DNA of 56,119 nt from Zavarzinella formosa DSM 19928 (GTDB lineage Bacteria; Planctomycetota; Planctomycetia; Gemmatales; Gemmataceae), in assembly GCF_000255705.1 (NCBI RefSeq), contig NZ_JH636439.1, positions 1,858,478 through 1,914,596 on the forward strand. The letters run 5' to 3'. Positions 47,291 to 56,119 of the stretch are shown here, one piece after another. Every line of letters begins with the position of its first letter. Positions within the stretch are counted from its first letter, which is position 1. A program made the translations under genes and the position numbers. The notes beneath the pieces were generated by a model, which ran no database searches, had not been told where the DNA came from, and was given only the letters and a program-made list of their open reading frames with translations.

Positions 47291-48682
47291 TCAATGTGGC
47301 AATCCGAACAAGTAATACCCCAGACAAGCCAGTCCCAGAAGCACCGCTCCCGGACGAATCTCGCGGAATCGGCCGGCAACCACTTTCAGAAGCGGGTGAA
47401 TGATCAAACCGACCGTCAGCCCGTTGGCGATGTTGTAGGTGAACACAATCATTGTAAATGTGACGAACGCCGGCACTCCCTCGGTGAGATCATCGAAATC
47501 AATATTCCGCACCGATCCGATCATGAGAATGCCCACGGCGATCAAAGCCGGGCCATAGGCATATCCCAATTGTTGAAGCGGCTTGACCATCGGAATGAAA
47601 AACAAAGTCAGGGCGAACAGCAAAGCGGTTGTCACGGCCGCCAGCCCGGTTCTGGCTCCTTCGCGCACACCAGTGGCCGATTCGATATAGGCTCCGCTGG
47701 TGGAACTTCCGGCCAACGCGGCAAACATGCAAGAGCAGGCATCGACGAGCATGGGTCGCTCCATCTGCGGAAAATTGCCGTCAGAATCCAGCATTTTTCC
47801 GGCCGCCCCGACACCGGTCAGTGTTCCAAACGTGTCCAGAAAGCTCATCAGGAACAATGTCAGCAGAATGGGCAGGAAACTCAAATGAAACACGCCGGTG
47901 ATGTCGAGTTGAAACGCCAGCGGGCTGAGGTCATATTCGCCGGTGATGGGAAGGGCCACGATGCCGACGGGAGCCTCCGCTTCTCCCATCAGATAACCAA
48001 TGATTGCCGTCACGATGATGCCGACGAGAATTGCCCCGCGAATCCGTCGGCACATCAGCGTGATGATGACCATAAGTCCGCCCAAGGCCAATAACACCTT
48101 GGGATCACGCCAATTGCCGATCTTGAGCGGCACGGCGGGCCGGGCAAGAAACTCCGTCTTTGGAGCAGGCATGCCTTCGGTAAAACTGGTGACAATCCCG
48201 GTTTGGTAAAGACCGATGAAAGCCAGAAACAAGCCGATTCCGGCGGCGAAACTATGCTTCATGCTGGGTGAAATGGAATTGGCCAGCCAAGAGCGAATGC
48301 CCGAAAGTGTCAGGAGGAGAAAAATCGCCCCGCTGACAAACACCGCCCCCAGACGCAATTGCCAGCCGATGCCCATCGCGGTCAAGCCGAAGGCCAAAAA
48401 GGCATTTTCACCCATGTAGGGAGCCACGGCCAACGGCCTGTTGGCATACAAACCCATGAGTAGCGATCCGAAAACGGCTGTCAGGATGGTTGCCACCGTC
48501 GCCGGTCCCAACGGCAGCCCGGCGAACTGGAGAATGGCCGGATTGACCACAATGATGTAGGCCATCGTGGCGAAAGTCGTCGCTCCGCCCAAGACCTCGA
48601 TCCGGGCTGTGGTGCCGTGTTTGTTCAATCCGAAGAATCGATCTAGCGCCCCAGATAAACCGCTGCCTGTCTTGCTGGTCAC
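47291..48682 (-). CDS. NCS2/AzgA-type purine permease
   Basis: This 463-aa protein has the AzgA/PbuG-like motifs: GATTFATMAYIIVVNPAIL, 'APYMGENAFLAFGL', FLMSFLDTFGTLTGV, 'GSSTSGAYIESATGVREGAR' and twelve or so membrane helices. It would import hypoxanthine, adenine or guanine. It starts with GTG behind GGAGGTAAACG. Confidence 0.93.
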   Translation of the reverse strand: MTSKTGSGLSGALDRFFGLNKHGTTARIEVLGGATTFATMAYIIVVNPAILQFAGLPLGPATVATILTAVFGSLLMGLYANRPLAVAPYMGENAFLAFGLTAMGIGWQLRLGAVFVSGAIFLLLTLSGIRSWLANSISPSMKHSFAAGIGLFLAFIGLYQTGIVTSFTEGMPAPKTEFLARPAVPLKIGNWRDPKVLLALGGLMVIITLMCRRIRGAILVGIIVTAIIGYLMGEAEAPVGIVALPITGEYDLSPLAFQLDITGVFHLSFLPILLTLFLMSFLDTFGTLTGVGAAGKMLDSDGNFPQMERPMLVDACSCMFAALAGSSTSGAYIESATGVREGARTGLAAVTTALLFALTLFFIPMVKPLQQLGYAYGPALIAVGILMIGSVRNIDFDDLTEGVPAFVTFTMIVFTYNIANGLTVGLIIHPLLKVVAGRFREIRPGAVLLGLACLGYYLFGLPH

Positions 48683-48794
48683 CGTTTACCTCCGATCATC
48701 TTCGAAGTTTCTTGTGGATTATTGAAATGTAACGGATGAAATAAGATGTCTGTCTCTTATCGCCGTTTTCAAACAACTTTGCCAAGAGACCACC

Positions 48795-49724
48795 ATGACC
48801 GAATGGATCGAGCGTTTGCTGGCGAAACTAGAACGTGTTCGTCAGACGGATCATGAGTTCCTCGGCTACGGAGCCTGGCGCCATTGGTATCGCTTTGGCC
48901 CGAAGCTGGCGCCGAGTTTGATCGCATGGCTGGAAGCAAAATACGGAATTGAGTTGCCAGAACAATACCGCCAGTTTTTGATCGAAGTCGGGAACGGCGG
49001 GGCCGGGCCATACAACGGGCTGCAACGATTCGGTTATCTTGATGTCCCCCAGCGCATCCCCTCTTCGCTCGGCACCGGAATCAGGCGGCATGACACATAT
49101 CCCTCGGGTCTGAAGCGAGAATGGGAAGAGCGATACATGCCCGACGGTTCATTGACCGATGGGTTTGAGGAGAACTTTTACGATTCCATTTGGATGATGG
49201 CAGGCGGCGACACCATTCTTGCCCAACCGTTCCCGTTCATTGAACCGCATAACTCAAACGAACTGGCAGAGGAACTGCTCTCCGGTAGTGCCGGGCAGGT
49301 TGAGGGAGGGGCGAACATGCGATGGTGTGTCCCCGGCGCACTCTACATGGCCATGTATGGATGCGGCGCCACGCAAATGCTTGTCTTGAACGGACTGTGG
49401 AAAGGCTCGATCTGGATGCAGGATTTGGCGAGCGACAATGGGTACTATGTGGTTGCCAAGAATTTCGAGGAGTGGTACGACCAGTGGTTGGACTCCGTGT
49501 TGGTATTCTGCGCCCGGAGCCTGAATTACCGCCGTCTGCTGAGCATGTTTGCGACCAAAGACCCAGCCGAGGCCAAGGATTTGGAAACACTTTTACGAGC
49601 GAACGGAATTACCTGCGAGACGGAGGGGACCCCGTCTCGCACGATGATTGTGCTGGTAAATCAAGACCAGAAGGAAGCCGCCCGGCCACTGATTGAAGAG
49701 TTCGTTGCCCGGACGAAGCGGTGA
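48795..49724 (+). CDS. SMI1/KNR4-domain protein with C-terminal DUF2007-like domain
   Basis: This 309-aa protein starts with a SMI1/KNR4 module (residues ~40-230): LIAWLEAKYGIELPEQYRQF, LIEVGNGGAGPYNGL, 'FGYLDVPQRIPSS', 'GGDTILAQPF' and 'WFEEWYDQWL'-type ending. The last 70 residues (FATKDPAEAKDLETLLRANG... to KEAARPLIEEF) resemble DUF2007-type signal domains. SMI1 proteins often give immunity to polymorphic toxins; no toxin gene is adjacent here. Confidence 0.85.
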   Translation: MTEWIERLLAKLERVRQTDHEFLGYGAWRHWYRFGPKLAPSLIAWLEAKYGIELPEQYRQFLIEVGNGGAGPYNGLQRFGYLDVPQRIPSSLGTGIRRHDTYPSGLKREWEERYMPDGSLTDGFEENFYDSIWMMAGGDTILAQPFPFIEPHNSNELAEELLSGSAGQVEGGANMRWCVPGALYMAMYGCGATQMLVLNGLWKGSIWMQDLASDNGYYVVAKNFEEWYDQWLDSVLVFCARSLNYRRLLSMFATKDPAEAKDLETLLRANGITCETEGTPSRTMIVLVNQDQKEAARPLIEEFVARTKR

Positions 49725-49777
49725 ACCATCCCGGCCAAATTCCTGTCCGGTACCAGAACCGTATGACAGGAGACCCG

Positions 49778-50188
49778 ATGCGCAAACTCGCCAGTATTCA
49801 GACCGTCAACGCCATCGAACCGATTCCGAACGCCGACGTCATCGAAAAGGTTCGTGTTCTCGGTTGGTGGACCGTCGCCAAAAAGGGCGATCACAAGCCT
49901 GGCGACAAACTCGCGTATTGCGAGATTGACTCACTCCTGCCAGAACGGCCGGAGTTCGAGTTTCTTCGCCCAAGCAGTTTCAAGCCCGTCCAGACCGACC
50001 CGGCTGGCTTTCGGATCAAGACGATCAAACTTCGCGGCCAAGTCTCCCAAGGCATCTGCTTTCCATTGTCCATTCTCCCGCCTGGAACCGAGGTGGAGGA
50101 GGGAACCGATGTCACCGATGTGCTTGGCGTCCGCAAGTGGGAACCGCTGCTGCCTAGCAGAGTTCACGCTGTCGCAGCGGCAGCATAG
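49778..50188 (+). pseudogene. RNA ligase, DRB0094 family, truncated by IS
   Basis: The intact part has 125 residues: MRKLASIQTVNAIEPIPNAD, VIEKVRVLGWWTVAKKGDHK, AYCEIDSLLPERPEFEFLRP, 'GFRIKTIKLRGQVSQGICFP' and TDVLGVRKWEP. This is the N-terminal domain of DRB0094-like ATP-dependent RNA ligases. The frame then runs into the IS630 end and stops at 50188. The nucleotidyltransferase domain with the catalytic Lys is missing, so it cannot seal RNA. AGGAGACCCG precedes the ATG. Confidence 0.85.
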
Positions 50189-51157
50189 CCACCGTGCCGG
50201 AAGTAGTTGAGGCATTCGTTCGGTTGGAAGTGGGGAATGATCTGTCGCGAGGCTTTATAAATGCCTTTGGTGGTCCGGGCGGCCCAATCCCGCAAGCCCT
50301 GTTTCAACTTCGAGAAGGCGTCTCGATGGGATTGAGGTCCGGACTGGAAGGGGGCAGGTATTCCAACCGGCATCCGGCCGCTTGGATGGCCGCCTCGATC
50401 CCGTCGACCTTATGGCAGGGAAGATTGTCCATCACCACCACCATCCCCGGCCGCAACGAGGGGACCAACACCTGCCCCACATACGCCGAGAACAGTTCCC
50501 CGTTCATCGCCCCCTCGAACGTCCACCTAGCCGTCGGGCCGCCGCTCGTCAACGCCCCGACAAAGGTCACGTCCCGCCGCCGTTTGAACGGGGCCTCGGC
50601 GACCACCCGTTCCCCGGCCGGACCATACCCCTGGGTCCGTTGCATGGCCGTTGTCGCCTCGGTTTCGTCCAGAAACACCAAATCATCCGGAGACACCTCC
50701 GCCAGTTTCGACGGCCATTCCCGCCCCGCCTCCGCCACGTCGGGGCGGTCCTGTTCGGAGACCCGGACCGATTTCTTCTTCCGGGTCAGTCGGAACCGCC
50801 GCATCGTCCGCCAGACCGTCACGCGCGAGGCGGGCAGCCTCAGACGTTTGCGATGTTCGGCCGGGGTGGCGTCCGGATGTTCGAGCACGGCCTGACGCAG
50901 CGCCTCTTTGTGGTCGGCGAGTTGGCGGGCCGGTCCTCTTCCGAAAAGCCGCGGGGCCAGTGAGCCGGTCTCGCGGAACCGCTGGCCCCGCCGACGCACA
51001 AAAGCGGCGCATGCCCCAAATCGCTCGGCGACTTCGGCCGTAGTTTTGCCCGACTGACGGGCCTCATATATCCGAACACGCAGGTCGTTGCTGTAGGATC
51101 GCATGGTTCTTTCCCCTTGGAACCATTTTTCCCAACGCTACAAATTTCCGAACTCTG
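50158..51157 (-). mobile_element. IS630-family element 1
   Basis: Short inverted ends CAGAGTTC (50158-50165) and GAACTCTG (51150-51157) bracket one transposase frame. TA dinucleotides lie at or near both ends, as expected for IS630-type insertion. The insertion interrupts the RNA ligase on the left; on the right it abuts a second IS630-type relic. Confidence 0.7.
50164..51104 (-). pseudogene. IS630-family transposase, frameshifted
   Basis: The N-terminal frame (51104 down to about 50340) has an HTH and the DDE residues VFLDETEATT, VVMDNLPCHK and PPSSPDLNPIE. It then shifts frame right after NPIE and the C-terminus continues in the neighbouring frame as AFSKLKQGLRDWAARTTKGI...NYFRHGGY. One missing base explains it. 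A natural frameshift site cannot be excluded, but a decayed gene is more likely. Confidence 0.8.
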
Positions 51158-51159
51158 CA

Positions 51160-52487
51160 ATAGTTGGTCACTTGTGTTGACCGTGGCCATAATTGCGACG
51201 GCCAAATTTTGGAGAGGTTTTTTGGTTTGCGCGCCGGACCCGCCGACGCGATGACGGCGTTCTCGTTGCCGCTTTCGGCGGGCGGCCCGTTTCCCTCCCC
51301 GGATAAACGGCGTTGGGTTTCGGTTCCAATGGTCGGCCGCCGCCTCAAACCAGGACATGATTTCTTCAGGATGAGATGGATTCTGTCCGGCGAGCGCCCG
51401 GCGTTTGAGAACCCGTTGGATGCTTTCGGCCATATTCAGCCATGAGCCAGACAACGGCGTGTAAAGCGGCATGATGCCATGGGCGAACAACCACAGGACA
51501 AACGCCGACGTTTTGTGACCGGCCAGATTGTCCAGGACCAACAGCATTCGCAATGGCGGCAACTGCTCCGGCAGGGTGATCCTGATCTTCAATCCCGCCT
51601 GCCAGCGTTCTCAGGCCCGCCGTGACGAGGCCTTTGTCGGAACCGCCTCCGGTTGATTGGCGAGAATCTCCGACAATTCGTGTTGCAGCCACGGATGCAA
51701 CACGCTGTTCGGGCAGGAAGCCACTCCTTCGAGCCGCACCGCTCCGGTGGCCGGATGAAACAGCGTCATCACTTTGGCCGTGCCGTTGCGGACGTATTCA
51801 TGGAGCAGCCGGGCCGGTTCTCCCTCCGGTTCCCAACTGGCGCCTTCGTGCGGCATCGTCGAAAAAGGTCCGGCCTGGTCGGCGCACCAGACCGGCAACC
51901 CCAAGGACTCGCCAAGGGTATAAGCGTCTTCGATCAGCTTTTTTTCGGCACGGCATCCGGGTCGGTCACGGTCGCCCGACCGGTCTTGCGACGACGTTCG
52001 GCCTGTCCGGTCGGACACCAGGTGCGAGTGCATTGAAACGAATAACCGGCGTCGTGAAGGGTTTGCCAGATGGTAAAGGTCGAGACGTTCAGCAGTCCGT
52101 CGGCCGCCGCCCTCAACGCGGCCCGCAGCAAGGTCAACGACCAAACGGCCGTTCCGTCTTCCTCGGGGGTGGGAACTCGGGAAACTTCCCGCAGAATCCG
52201 TTCTTGGTCCGCGGGCGAATAGGTTTTGGGCTGCCGCCATGACGCGGTTCGAGGGCTTCCACGCCCTCATGGTTGAAACGCGTCACCAGCCGGGAAACCG
52301 CGTCGCCGCTGCGTCGGCCTGCCTCCCGGGCCGCCTGCTGATAATCGAGGCCGTCGGACACTGCCAGGATCATGACGGCCCGGGCCACTTGGGCGACCGG
52401 GGCGGTGGCCGAACGACGAAGGGACAACAGGGACTGTCGCTCATCGTCGGTCAGCGGACGAAGCGGATCCTTCCGGCGACGGGACAT
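51160..52487 (-). pseudogene. IS630-type transposase 2, several frameshifts
   Basis: Pieces in at least three frames are in order: an N-terminal HTH from 52487 ([18 protein letters not shown]...[20 protein letters not shown]), a middle part (LLRAALRAAADGLLNVSTFT, FQCTRTWCP), then LGESLGLPVWCADQAGPF, and [20 protein letters not shown] with [17 protein letters not shown]. The DDE residues are present but split among frames. Its end runs into IS630 element 1. Confidence 0.8.
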
Positions 52488-52554
52488 GACTTGACTCCGG
52501 GTCACTGGAGAAAGCCAATGTACGGAGCCAAAAATTATGGCCACGCCCAACGCA

Positions 52555-52740
52555 AGTGACCCACTAATCGGCGAGGAACAGAGGAATCGGGGAGAGACGC
52601 CCCTTCGGCTTTTCGGGCCGGAGTTCGTCCAGCACGCCGTCGCAACAGGCGTTGATCCATCAGGTGACGGTCTTGCGATGAACGCCTAGGTCGGTGGTGA
52701 TGTCCTGGCGGGGCGCCCCCCGATGGCAGGGGAAACGCAC
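52555..52740 (-). pseudogene. Small IS630-type HTH remnant
   Basis: In one minus frame: [20 protein letters not shown], an in-frame stop, then [20 protein letters not shown]. This is an HTH fragment of a transposase, without catalytic parts. It abuts the ISAs1 transposase stop. Confidence 0.6.
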
Positions 52741-53877
52741 TCATTTCCCAAGGAAATCATGTAGAACATGTTCGAGGAAGGAAGTGTCCCAGCCCGCTTT
52801 CAGTCGCTTGTTTTTGATGCCGATACAGGTCGTGGCTTTCTTCAACATGGCCAGGGCCATCTTGCGAACCGCCGACATATTCTCGGGGGCGTGTCCTTCC
52901 CGAAGTCGGCGATCGTCCTCCCGGAACGCCACATCCAATATCCAATGGCGCTCATACTCGATGCTCCAATGCTTGCGACTGGTGCCCAAGAACATCTTCC
53001 CCGATCCGCGACGACTGCTGATGTAATAACGAACCTCGCTGCTCTCCATTTTCCCTTTCGCCCTCCGCCCGCTCGTCACGCACACCACCGACTTCAATCC
53101 CTTCCAGAACTCACGGTCGCGGATGCCTTCCAGGTTCGTCAGCACGAAGCAGGACCGAAACTCCTCCCGGCCGCGGGACTTCTCCTGCGTCATCCAATAA
53201 CTCAACCCCGCCTCATCCGCCTCGTCCACCGCCAGCAATGTCATGATGTCCTCGTACAACCGGGGTTGGTTTTCCTTCACCGCCGACGGGCGGTCGCCTC
53301 CGCCCGAGACGATCTGCGAGGCGATGGCCTTCTGGCAACCCGCCGCGTCAATGCCCTCCAGAGCCTTGGAAACGTCGGGCAATTTCAGCAATTCCGGGAT
53401 GGCCGTGATCTCGTTGGATTTCTCGCCGGTTCGCCCCCGGGCCGGAGTGACACCGTTCGCTGACGCCCATGCGCTGACGATTTGCACGGTCCGGTCACCA
53501 GCCGACGTTTTGCGTTTGGAGCCCCGCATGGCCTTCCCGTCAATCGGGATTTGCCGGAGCTTGAGCCGGTCCGACATGGCCTCGGCCCAACCGATGAGGC
53601 ATCTCTGGAATTGGGCCGGATTGATGAGGGCAAAGACCAGGTTGAGGGGGTCGTGCGAGGGGATGCCGTGGTCGAGTCGGAGCCCGAGTCGATCATGGAA
53701 CCAAACCTCCCTGGCTCGGGCAAACTCGACCACGCCGGCAAAGTCGTCGGACACGCCGATGGTGGCCACAACGACGATCAGAATAATGTCCATGAACTCG
53801 TGGACGCACTTGAGCCGGACTCGCGGGCCGGGGAGTTCGGAAAAGCAATCAGCCAACGGTCGCGGGGTGTCGGCCAT
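52741..53877 (-). CDS. ISAs1-family transposase
   Basis: This intact 378-aa protein has the H-repeat/ISAs1 pattern: DIILIVVVATIGVSDDFAGV, KLRQIPIDGKAMRGSKRKTS (with IDGK-RGS), 'QIVSAWASANGV', 'KSNEITAIPELL', ALEGIDAAGCQK, and the C-terminal SRKHWSIEYERHWILDVAFRE and 'ALAMLKKAT'. GGAG precedes the ATG. Inverted ends were not identified. Probably functional. Confidence 0.9.
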   Translation of the reverse strand: MADTPRPLADCFSELPGPRVRLKCVHEFMDIILIVVVATIGVSDDFAGVVEFARAREVWFHDRLGLRLDHGIPSHDPLNLVFALINPAQFQRCLIGWAEAMSDRLKLRQIPIDGKAMRGSKRKTSAGDRTVQIVSAWASANGVTPARGRTGEKSNEITAIPELLKLPDVSKALEGIDAAGCQKAIASQIVSGGGDRPSAVKENQPRLYEDIMTLLAVDEADEAGLSYWMTQEKSRGREEFRSCFVLTNLEGIRDREFWKGLKSVVCVTSGRRAKGKMESSEVRYYISSRRGSGKMFLGTSRKHWSIEYERHWILDVAFREDDRRLREGHAPENMSAVRKMALAMLKKATTCIGIKNKRLKAGWDTSFLEHVLHDFLGK

Positions 53878-54128
53878 GACAAGGCTCCGAGTGGAGGGAG
53901 CGGGACATTGTCGGAGGGATTCGAGAAAATATCAGTGGTGGAGCGTGGAAAACAGGTGAGAAACGAGCGGTGTTCCGATCACAATAAAAACGAATGAATG
54001 CCCCGAAATCAAGGGCCATCTTATGCAATTGCCCTGAGCGGAACTCCGGGTGGTTGTGTTCGACGACCGGCGTGGAAGCGCTTGTGCCTGCCGGGTGAGA
54101 TGGCGGAGCGGCGAACTCGATTACCGCT
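53878..54128. other. Intergenic remnant between ISAs1 and porin
   Basis: No gene is supported. It probably holds the right end of the ISAs1 element and flanking chromosomal sequence. Confidence 0.5.
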
Positions 54129-55604
54129 CTAAAAATCAAATCCGATCCGGGTTCCGAAGGCATGAATTGGAACATTGCCGGCACCGCCGCCGTCGAGTTG
54201 CGTGAAAACATAATTGGTCATCCAGCGCACATTGGCGTTCAAATACCAATTCACCCCGGCCGACACGGAATCCATGCGTCCCCAGCGAACATTCCCGGTG
54301 TTCGCATCAAATCGGTCATAACGAAGGCCGATCTCCCATGCGCCCCAGCCAAAGCCGTTCCCCTTCTCGTGATCGGGACCAACCGGCGAAACCGGCTTCA
54401 CACGATCAAATCCGCCGTTGATAAGCGAGGCCGGACGGTGATCTCCCGGCGTCAGAAAGCAAAGAGCCTCCAGGTAGAAACCAGAGAAAAAGAGATTGCC
54501 GAGCGATTGCGACCCTGGCGTTCCTGGCAATCCGGTGGCATAGGCGTTGTTCTGGAGCGAGGCCAGATATTCGCCGCCGAAAGCCAGGGGTCCTAATGCC
54601 GCATAACTGCCGATGCTGGCCAGTTGATTGGCCGAAGAACTGAAGAAATCCCCCGTGTCGATCACATGGGGATTTTGAAACCGCGTGCCGGTGCGGACCA
54701 ACGGTCGGGTGAAGATTCGGTTTTGGGAGTCCGCCAATGTTCGATACGAACCGGCCACGCCGACATAGAGCCATTGCTGTTCGGCCTCATCGTAAATCGG
54801 AAACCCATGCACCCGCCCGGTGAGGGCGTATTCTCCATTGCCCACCCCAAAGCCCCCCAGCCGGGTGCCGGGTTTGAACACGCCGACAAAACCCGTTAAT
54901 CGGTCGTTCAAGGTTGAATACCGATAGCTCAGACCGGTTTCGTAGCTGAAATCGTCGTTGAGGCCGTCATACACCGCCGGTCTTTCCATGAAGGAGAGGA
55001 AATTGTTGCTCCCGGCCGCGCTGAACAACAGCGGTTGGATTTGATGACCTGCCTTGAGGGTTCCGGGAACGAACAAATCCGTGACCGCCAGCCAGGCGTT
55101 GGTGATGTAGACGGTCGCATCCGGGTCTTGGCTGGGGGAACGCAAATCGGACGAACGCGACACATCCGCATTGAATGAGTAGTCGAAATACTTCCAAAGC
55201 GTGCCGTCCGTCTCCAAGACTGCCCGCCGCAAAACAACGCCGTCAACAAAAGGCGCGCTGAAGCGATCCTGAACCCCGTGAGGCGTCTCGAACCATCCGG
55301 CATCCAGTTGAACCCGGCCGCCAAATCGAATCGTGGAATTGCCGTCAAGCGACGTGCGGACAAACCCCTCTTTCGATGAGCGGATCAACTCCTCAAAGCG
55401 GGTGTCCCAACTTTGCTCTGCCGCTTGCTTTGTTTCCTGAAGCTGGTTCTCCAGAGACGCTGTCCGTCGTTTCAACTCGTCGATTTCTGACTGCAACGAC
55501 GCCGGAGCGGTCGGTTCCCGTTCCTGCGCCCCGACCGGCGTGCCCGAGCACACGGCCAAGACCGCCAGCAATAACGAAAGGAACCCTAGTCGGATCATCG
55601 TCAT
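54129..55604 (-). CDS. OprO/OprP-like outer-membrane porin
   Basis: This 491-aa protein has a signal peptide (LSLLLAVLAVCSGTPVGA), a coiled segment (ASLQSEIDELKRRTASLENQ), then FGGRVQLDAGWFETP, 'VVLRRAVLETDGTLWKYFDY', 'NAWLAVTDLFVPGTLKAGHQ', and C-terminal beta strands (WEIGLRYDRFDANTG, RWMTNYVFTQLD) ending in Phe as outer-membrane proteins do. This fits phosphate-selective porins O and P; ion choice is unproven. Confidence 0.9.
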   Translation of the reverse strand: MTMIRLGFLSLLLAVLAVCSGTPVGAQEREPTAPASLQSEIDELKRRTASLENQLQETKQAAEQSWDTRFEELIRSSKEGFVRTSLDGNSTIRFGGRVQLDAGWFETPHGVQDRFSAPFVDGVVLRRAVLETDGTLWKYFDYSFNADVSRSSDLRSPSQDPDATVYITNAWLAVTDLFVPGTLKAGHQIQPLLFSAAGSNNFLSFMERPAVYDGLNDDFSYETGLSYRYSTLNDRLTGFVGVFKPGTRLGGFGVGNGEYALTGRVHGFPIYDEAEQQWLYVGVAGSYRTLADSQNRIFTRPLVRTGTRFQNPHVIDTGDFFSSSANQLASIGSYAALGPLAFGGEYLASLQNNAYATGLPGTPGSQSLGNLFFSGFYLEALCFLTPGDHRPASLINGGFDRVKPVSPVGPDHEKGNGFGWGAWEIGLRYDRFDANTGNVRWGRMDSVSAGVNWYLNANVRWMTNYVFTQLDGGGAGNVPIHAFGTRIGFDF

Positions 55605-55680
55605 TCCACGGAATGCTCCGGATGGATGAACGGGAGATAGACTGATGCCGACGATTTGTCAATTTCAGATCTTAATCAGA

Positions 55681-56119
55681 GCAGGGCTACTCAGCGGTTG
55701 ATCTTGGGCAGGATGGCGAAATTGGTTATGGAGGATTTCCTTTTGGAGATCCGTCATGGCCGCGTCGCTGATCGATTTGTTGCGAGAACTCAAAGACCCG
55801 CGTGACCCGCGCGGGTTGCAGTATCCGCTGGCGTCCGTTCTGGGACTGTGCCTGGTCGCCATTCTCGCCGGGCACACCAGTCTGGCCGCCATTGCCCACT
55901 TCGGCCGTCTGCGCGGCCCGCGACTCGGCCACCCTCTCGGGTTCCCGAGCAAGAAGATGCCTGCGGCCAACACCCTGTCGTTGCTGCTGCGTGATCTGGA
56001 CGCCGACCACCTGGACCGGATCATCGGGGCGTGGCTGGCCGGGCGGCACGCGGCCGGATGGGACCATGTGGCCATTGACGGCAAAGTTCTGCGCGGATCC
56101 CGCGACGGGGAGACGCCCG
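55681..56119 (+). mobile_element. ISAs1-family element 2, left end (partial)
   Basis: An ISAs1-like end (CAGGGCTACTCAGCGGTTGA with CTTGGGCAG after it) precedes a transposase gene by 75 bp. The element continues past the window edge. Confidence 0.7.
55756..56119 (+). CDS. ISAs1-family transposase, N-terminal part (partial)
   Basis: The frame is open to the window end (121 residues). It reads SLIDLLRELKDPRDPRGLQY, SVLGLCLVAILAGHTSLAAI, then WDHVAIDGKVLRGSRDG, the ISAs1 pattern with IDGK-RGS. It is not the same sequence as the copy at 52741. GGAG lies about nine bases before the ATG. Confidence 0.88.
   Translation, partial: MAASLIDLLRELKDPRDPRGLQYPLASVLGLCLVAILAGHTSLAAIAHFGRLRGPRLGHPLGFPSKKMPAANTLSLLLRDLDADHLDRIIGAWLAGRHAAGWDHVAIDGKVLRGSRDGETP

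Overview
The window joins a phage-derived genomic island (about 1-20,917) to ordinary chromosome (about 20,937-56,119) of a GC-rich planctomycete, probably a member of the Gemmataceae. The host assignment rests on a TIGR02996-type protein at 8348, a TIGR03067-type protein at 35444, a DUF1080 (3-keto-disaccharide hydrolase) protein, a Ser/Thr kinase fused to a formylglycine-generating-enzyme-like domain, and many exported proteins without homologues I recognise. No species is claimed.

Island, 1-20,917. A tyrosine integrase (19478-20917) runs into the 3' half of a tRNA-Ser(UGA) gene (20850-20936, minus), which marks the right end; the left end lies outside the window. Phage genes include a tape-measure-like N-terminus (minus, cut by the window edge), a tail assembly chaperone with a G/GT-type -1 frameshift site (GGGAAAA at 685-691), a terminase small subunit (13884-14459), a short sigma-region-2 protein, two tandem excisionase-like HTH proteins, and a AAA+/SF3-like replication ATPase (17114-19237). 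Between them are a ParB-like protein, a SWIM zinc-finger protein, three paralogous XRE regulators, three paralogous ~75-84-aa proteins of unknown function, and AT-richer cargo. Strand changes every one to three genes, and phage genes normally co-oriented are scattered on both strands.

The most unusual feature is a self-complementary repeat. The 16-bp palindrome TGTCCGGCGCCGGACA occurs 26 times between 273 and 19268, with about a dozen further variants and half-sites. I find none in the 35 kb of flanking chromosome. Most lie just past stop codons. Arms outside the core differ from copy to copy but stay self-complementary, up to a 44-nt perfect palindrome. Some copies are hybrids whose two arms belong to different classes, joined at the dyad centre. 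Other repeated structures in the island are a ~110-nt element with a 27-bp GC-rich stem (three copies), a 67-nt RNA-like repeat (two copies, with a covarying base pair), and two tandem sRNA-like genes with intrinsic terminators upstream of the replication ATPase.

Chromosome, 21-50 kb. This holds an ExeA-type ATPase with a CpsD-like partner lacking a normal P-loop, an SMP-30 lactonase-like protein, two phosphatases (DSP and PP2C), a TPR protein, a lipoprotein, the kinase-FGE fusion, kbl, a membrane protein, a VWA protein, hflX, phoH, truB, scpB, an MgtE-like transporter coupled to a dTDP-glucose 4,6-dehydratase, an S9 peptidase, an SDR, a superoxide dismutase, an NCS2 purine permease and a SMI1/KNR4 protein.

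IS cluster, 50-56 kb. A DRB0094-type RNA ligase gene is cut after its N-terminal domain by a run of IS630-type remnants (two frameshifted, one a small fragment), followed by an intact ISAs1-type transposase, an OprO/OprP-like porin, and the start of a second ISAs1 element at the window edge.
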